Shown here: positions 61,261 through 64,000 of the stretch, piece by piece
Numbering within the stretch: position 1 is the first letter of the stretch
How the letters are laid out: each line of letters opens with the position of its first letter
Source: Xenopus tropicalis
Lineage: Eukaryota; Chordata; Amphibia; Anura; Pipidae
Length of the DNA stretch: 64,000 bases
Assembly: GCF_000004195.4 (NCBI RefSeq)
Contig: NC_030683.2
Span: 6,251,345-6,315,344 of the forward strand
Direction of reading: 5' to 3'
The notes under the pieces: generated by a model
The model's database searches: none
Told to the model about the DNA's origin: nothing
The model's input: the letters and a program-made list of their open reading frames with translations, nothing else
Made by a program: the position numbers and the translations under genes

Positions 61261-61316
61261 GTTTCGGGTTAATACCCTTTATCAAGTACACTTGATAAAG
61301 GGTATTAACCCGAAAC
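61261..61316. repeat. 56-bp perfect palindrome
   Basis: 27-bp arms (GTTTCGGGTTAATACCCTTT ... and its complement) around a 2-nt AC spacer. Confidence 0.95.
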
Positions 61317-61499
61317 ATGTCGTGTTACCACTACCCATAATAAATGTTTTGCAGTTAATCTGCTGGAGCTTTTTTTCCTATTTTTGGATTTTTGCAGTTG
61401 TATTTGGTTGCAGCACAGAGCAACAACTAGGAGCTAAAGCATTTTTCGTAAGTACTTTATACAAAGTTCACCAATAATTTTTCATTTTTGGGTATATAT

Positions 61500-61933
61500 G
61501 TTACGGATGTTCATAAAGGATTCGGGCGAATACAGAACCGAATCTGAATCCTAATTAGCATATGCTAATTAGGCAACGGAAGGGATACGCCTTCATTAGT
61601 ATATGCCAATTAGCTTAGGATTCGTATTTGGTTCAGCCAGGAGCATGGATTCGGCCGAATCCTGCCGAAAAACGCAGAATCTTTAGTGATGTCATCAGTT
61701 ATAATCAGGGCTTAGTGACGTCATTTGCGTCACATGACTTACTGAAACTTGTTTATTATAAAATAAAAAATAATTACGAATGCACCTAATCCTAATATGC
61801 ATATGCAAATAAGGTAATAGAAGGGGTAAAGAGGGGTACATTTTCACCTTGGGTTCGGCTAGGCACATGGATTTGGCCAAATCCTGCTGGGAGGCCGAAT
61901 CTTGAACTGAATCGTAAATTCAGTGCATCCCTA
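61500..61933. mobile_element. Degenerate hAT-like MITE(s)
   Basis: GGATTCGGGCGAATACAGAA, GAGCATGGATTCGGCCGAAT and an end AATTCAGTGCATCCCTAAA. Repeated TTAGCATATGCTAATTAGG units suggest two overlapping copies. Confidence 0.7.
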
Positions 61934-62404
61934 AATATAATGTACCCCCTGTTGTAAAATATAAGGAGATAAGTAGTCACTTTGGCATTCCATGACCTAT
62001 ATAAAAGCACTCGGACTCCGGCCTATACATCTATATAGTTGGAGTTTACTTGTCCTTTACCCTTATTGTTAGAACAGCATATAAAATGAATTTGGAAAAA
62101 GGTTATTAATACCAGCCCCCCCCCCCGCCCCCATGTAGCATTAGTATAGAGACTTTCCTTATAATGACTGCGGTTCTGCTGCCGGCGCTACTACATAATG
62201 CATTGGAACCGGAATACAGGTAATCGCTCCCGTCCCACTTTGCATTTATATTGATTCCCAGCTGAAGGCCACGCTGAATTATTAACAGGGAACTGTCACC
62301 CAAATTCCATTTTAATATGTTCTGGGCAATGCTAAGAGTAACATATATGAAATGCAATATAATATATAATGTTTAATGTTATTATTAATTATTATTATTA
62401 TTAT

Positions 62405-62755
62405 TTTTGAATGGAAACTATCCCCCCAGAATGAATACGTAACCGACAGACAGTTTATATTATATTAAGTGACCTATTAAAGAATCTCCCCAAACTGGAA
62501 TATATATATCAGTAAATATTGCCCTTTTACAGCCTTTCCCTTGAGCCGCCATTTAGTGATGGGCTGTGTGCTTCCTTTAGAGATCAGCTGACAGGAAGTG
62601 ATGCAGCTCTATCTGTAACAGGAAGTAGTGTGGGAGCAAAAGGCAGAACTCTGTCCATTCATTGGCTGATGGGGCCTAGCATGTATGTGTGCCTTGGCTT
62701 GTTTGTGTGCACTGGGAATCCTATGACCCCAGGGGGCGGCCCTTAAGGTATTACA
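62405..62755. mobile_element. TTAA-type MITE, reverse copy of the 38695 family
   Basis: GGAAACTATCCCCCCAGAAT, AATCTCCCCAAACTGGAATA and CATTGGCTGATGGGGCCTAG to GGGGGCGGCCCTTAA. Confidence 0.75.
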
Positions 62756-62869
62756 AATTCACCACCAAGTAAATATTGCTTGGTATAGGGTGGCAACCTT
62801 AGTCACATGGCCCATTCATTTAACCCAATCAGAAAAACTCGCCAAATACAATCTCCCAAACGCCGTGAA

Positions 62870-63020
62870 AGTAAAGAGGAATCCATCCTAAGCAACTTTG
62901 TTGCATGGTTTTCTAATAATTAGACTGGCTGCTTCTATTATACAGCTGAAAATACTGTCTGGTTGTCGGGGTGGGTCACTGACCTCGGCAACCAACAAAA
63001 AAAAAAAACGCACACTGGCC
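62870..63020. mobile_element. TTAA-type MITE fragment
   Basis: CTAAGCAACTTTGTTGCATG and GGTGGGTCACTGACCTCGGC, a diverged core of the common family. Confidence 0.55.
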
Positions 63021-63059
63021 ACAAAAAAATACTGCTTTTTGTTTTCTCTACTATTAAAT

Positions 63060-63444
63060 TTTCATGCAAGTTGGAGTGATATCCCCCCCCCTCACCCCCA
63101 GCAGCCCATCAGCAGAACAATGGGAAGGGAGCAAGATAGCAGCTCCCAGTAGGTATCAGAATAGCACTCAATAGTAAGAAATCCAAGTCCGGCTTGGGAC
63201 TCCTCCAGTTACATGGGAGTAGGAGAAACAATAGGTTAGCTGAAAGCAGTTCTAATGTGTAGCGCTGGCTGAAAGCTCAGACTCAGGCACAAGGCACTGA
63301 GATGGCGCCTACACACCAATATTACAGCTACAAATACATTTGTTGGTTCAAGAATAAAAGGTTAAATGGCAAAGGGAATTATTTGCTATGTAACAGTTTA
63401 GAAATAAAAAGTAGCCCATAAATATCATGGCAGTGTCCCTTTAA
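63060..63444. mobile_element. TTAA-type MITE, reverse copy of the 37273 family
   Basis: GCAAGTTGGAGTGATATCCC, GAGATGGCGCCTACACACCA and AATATCATGGCAGTGTCCCT TTAA. About 170 bp of the far end is absent. Confidence 0.87.
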
Positions 63445-63860
63445 TATACAAGCCCCTTACAGCTCTAGCCCCTCCTCTGCTGTTCTGGTTTCACCGACTG
63501 CCATATACAAGTGTCAAATCCATTCATTTTAATTCTGGCCTTTCTGGACTGCCCCCTATTTCATGTTTGTTTTGCCGTGGGTCTGTACCAATAGGAATAA
63601 AGATCAAACTGGGCAAGATCAGTTTTCATTGCATTCAGTGATGACCTCCATTCCCGGGGGAAACAGACCTATTGGAAAACAACAGATCACTTAATCCATG
63701 TGTTGCCGTGGAATACATCACGTGGCAAACCTGTATGTATGTACACTAATAAATAATGATTCCTTTAGGAGTCTCAAGAGAAGCCACGCACGTTACAGCC
63801 CAAACTGCATACACTGATTAGTACTGAAAATACTCCCTTCCAGAAAGCCAACAAGTCATA
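63445..63860. other. Intron 1 sequence without recognised features
   Basis: No repeat family or coding exon was recognised on either strand. Exon 1 of inpp5f was searched for by reading the minus strand here and was not found. Confidence 0.4.
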
Positions 63861-63865
63861 GATAA

Positions 63866-64000
63866 AAATGTTCAGTTTAGCAGCTCTTCAGTTTGGAATT
63901 TCAGCAGTTATTTGGTTGCTAGGGTCCAAGTTACCTTGGCAACTAGAGAATGGTTTGGATGAGAGACTGTTATATGACTAGGAGAGGGCTTAAGTAGAAA
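63866..64000. mobile_element. TTAA-type MITE running off the window
   Basis: CAGTTTGGAATTTCAGCAGT, GGTTGCTAGGGTCCAAGTTA and AGAGACTGTTATATGACTAG match the interior of the common family. The copy continues past 64000. Confidence 0.75.

Noticed and set aside
46787..64000. Search for inpp5f exon 1 in the rest of the window
   Set aside because: No minus-strand sequence with the expected N-terminal residues and a donor in the right phase was found, so it is placed outside the window.

Overview
The window is vertebrate nuclear DNA, almost certainly from a Xenopus frog and more likely X. tropicalis than X. laevis (inference). Two genes with ordinary GT-AG vertebrate introns can be read. The non-coding DNA is packed with repeat types typical of Xenopus: TTAA-ended T2-like MITEs, palindromic hAT-like MITEs and many minisatellites. 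No bacterial, viral or organellar gene and no RNA gene was recognised.

Genes. The left edge (227-1495, plus strand) holds the last four coding exons of mcmbp, the MCM-complex-binding protein, ending in a stop codon and a poly(A) signal near 1.7 kb. From 46786 down to 4807 (minus strand) run 19 consecutive coding exons of inpp5f (Sac2, an inositol polyphosphate/phosphatidylinositol 4-phosphatase). The frame stays open through all 19 exons: 3224 nt, 1073 codons plus stop after the split first codon. The Sac catalytic motif is intact. Only the short first exon is missing and must lie beyond 64000, so intron 1 is over 17 kb. The two genes converge tail to tail, as I recall for human INPP5F/MCMBP. 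Most of the roughly 2 kb between their 3' ends is two tandem repeats. No functional link between the two proteins is implied.

Layout. 1-1.7 kb: mcmbp 3' end. 1.7-3.0 kb: 94-bp and ~130-bp minisatellites. 3.8-5.9 kb: inpp5f 3' UTR (CpG-rich) and terminal exon. 6-20 kb: 13 inpp5f exons (exons 7-19) separated by small introns with MITEs. 20-27 kb: 55-, 104- and 32-bp satellites around exons 6 and 5. 27-36 kb: a palindromic MITE, a 91-bp satellite and three 113-bp arrays around exon 4. 37-46 kb: intron 2 with TTAA elements, an inverted second 94-bp array and a 2.3-kb array of a ~37-bp unit. 46.8-64 kb: part of intron 1 with further arrays, a hAT element with a perfect 8-bp target duplication, a large inverted duplication and several near-perfect hairpins.

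Main theme. I see no undescribed gene system. What stands out is the repeat architecture. Several minisatellites sit inside MITE copies, the same monomers recur at separated loci in both orientations, MITEs nest in or abut one another at shared TTAA sites, and long hairpins recur. Two arrays contain clusters of single-base indels that look like consensus errors in the assembly.
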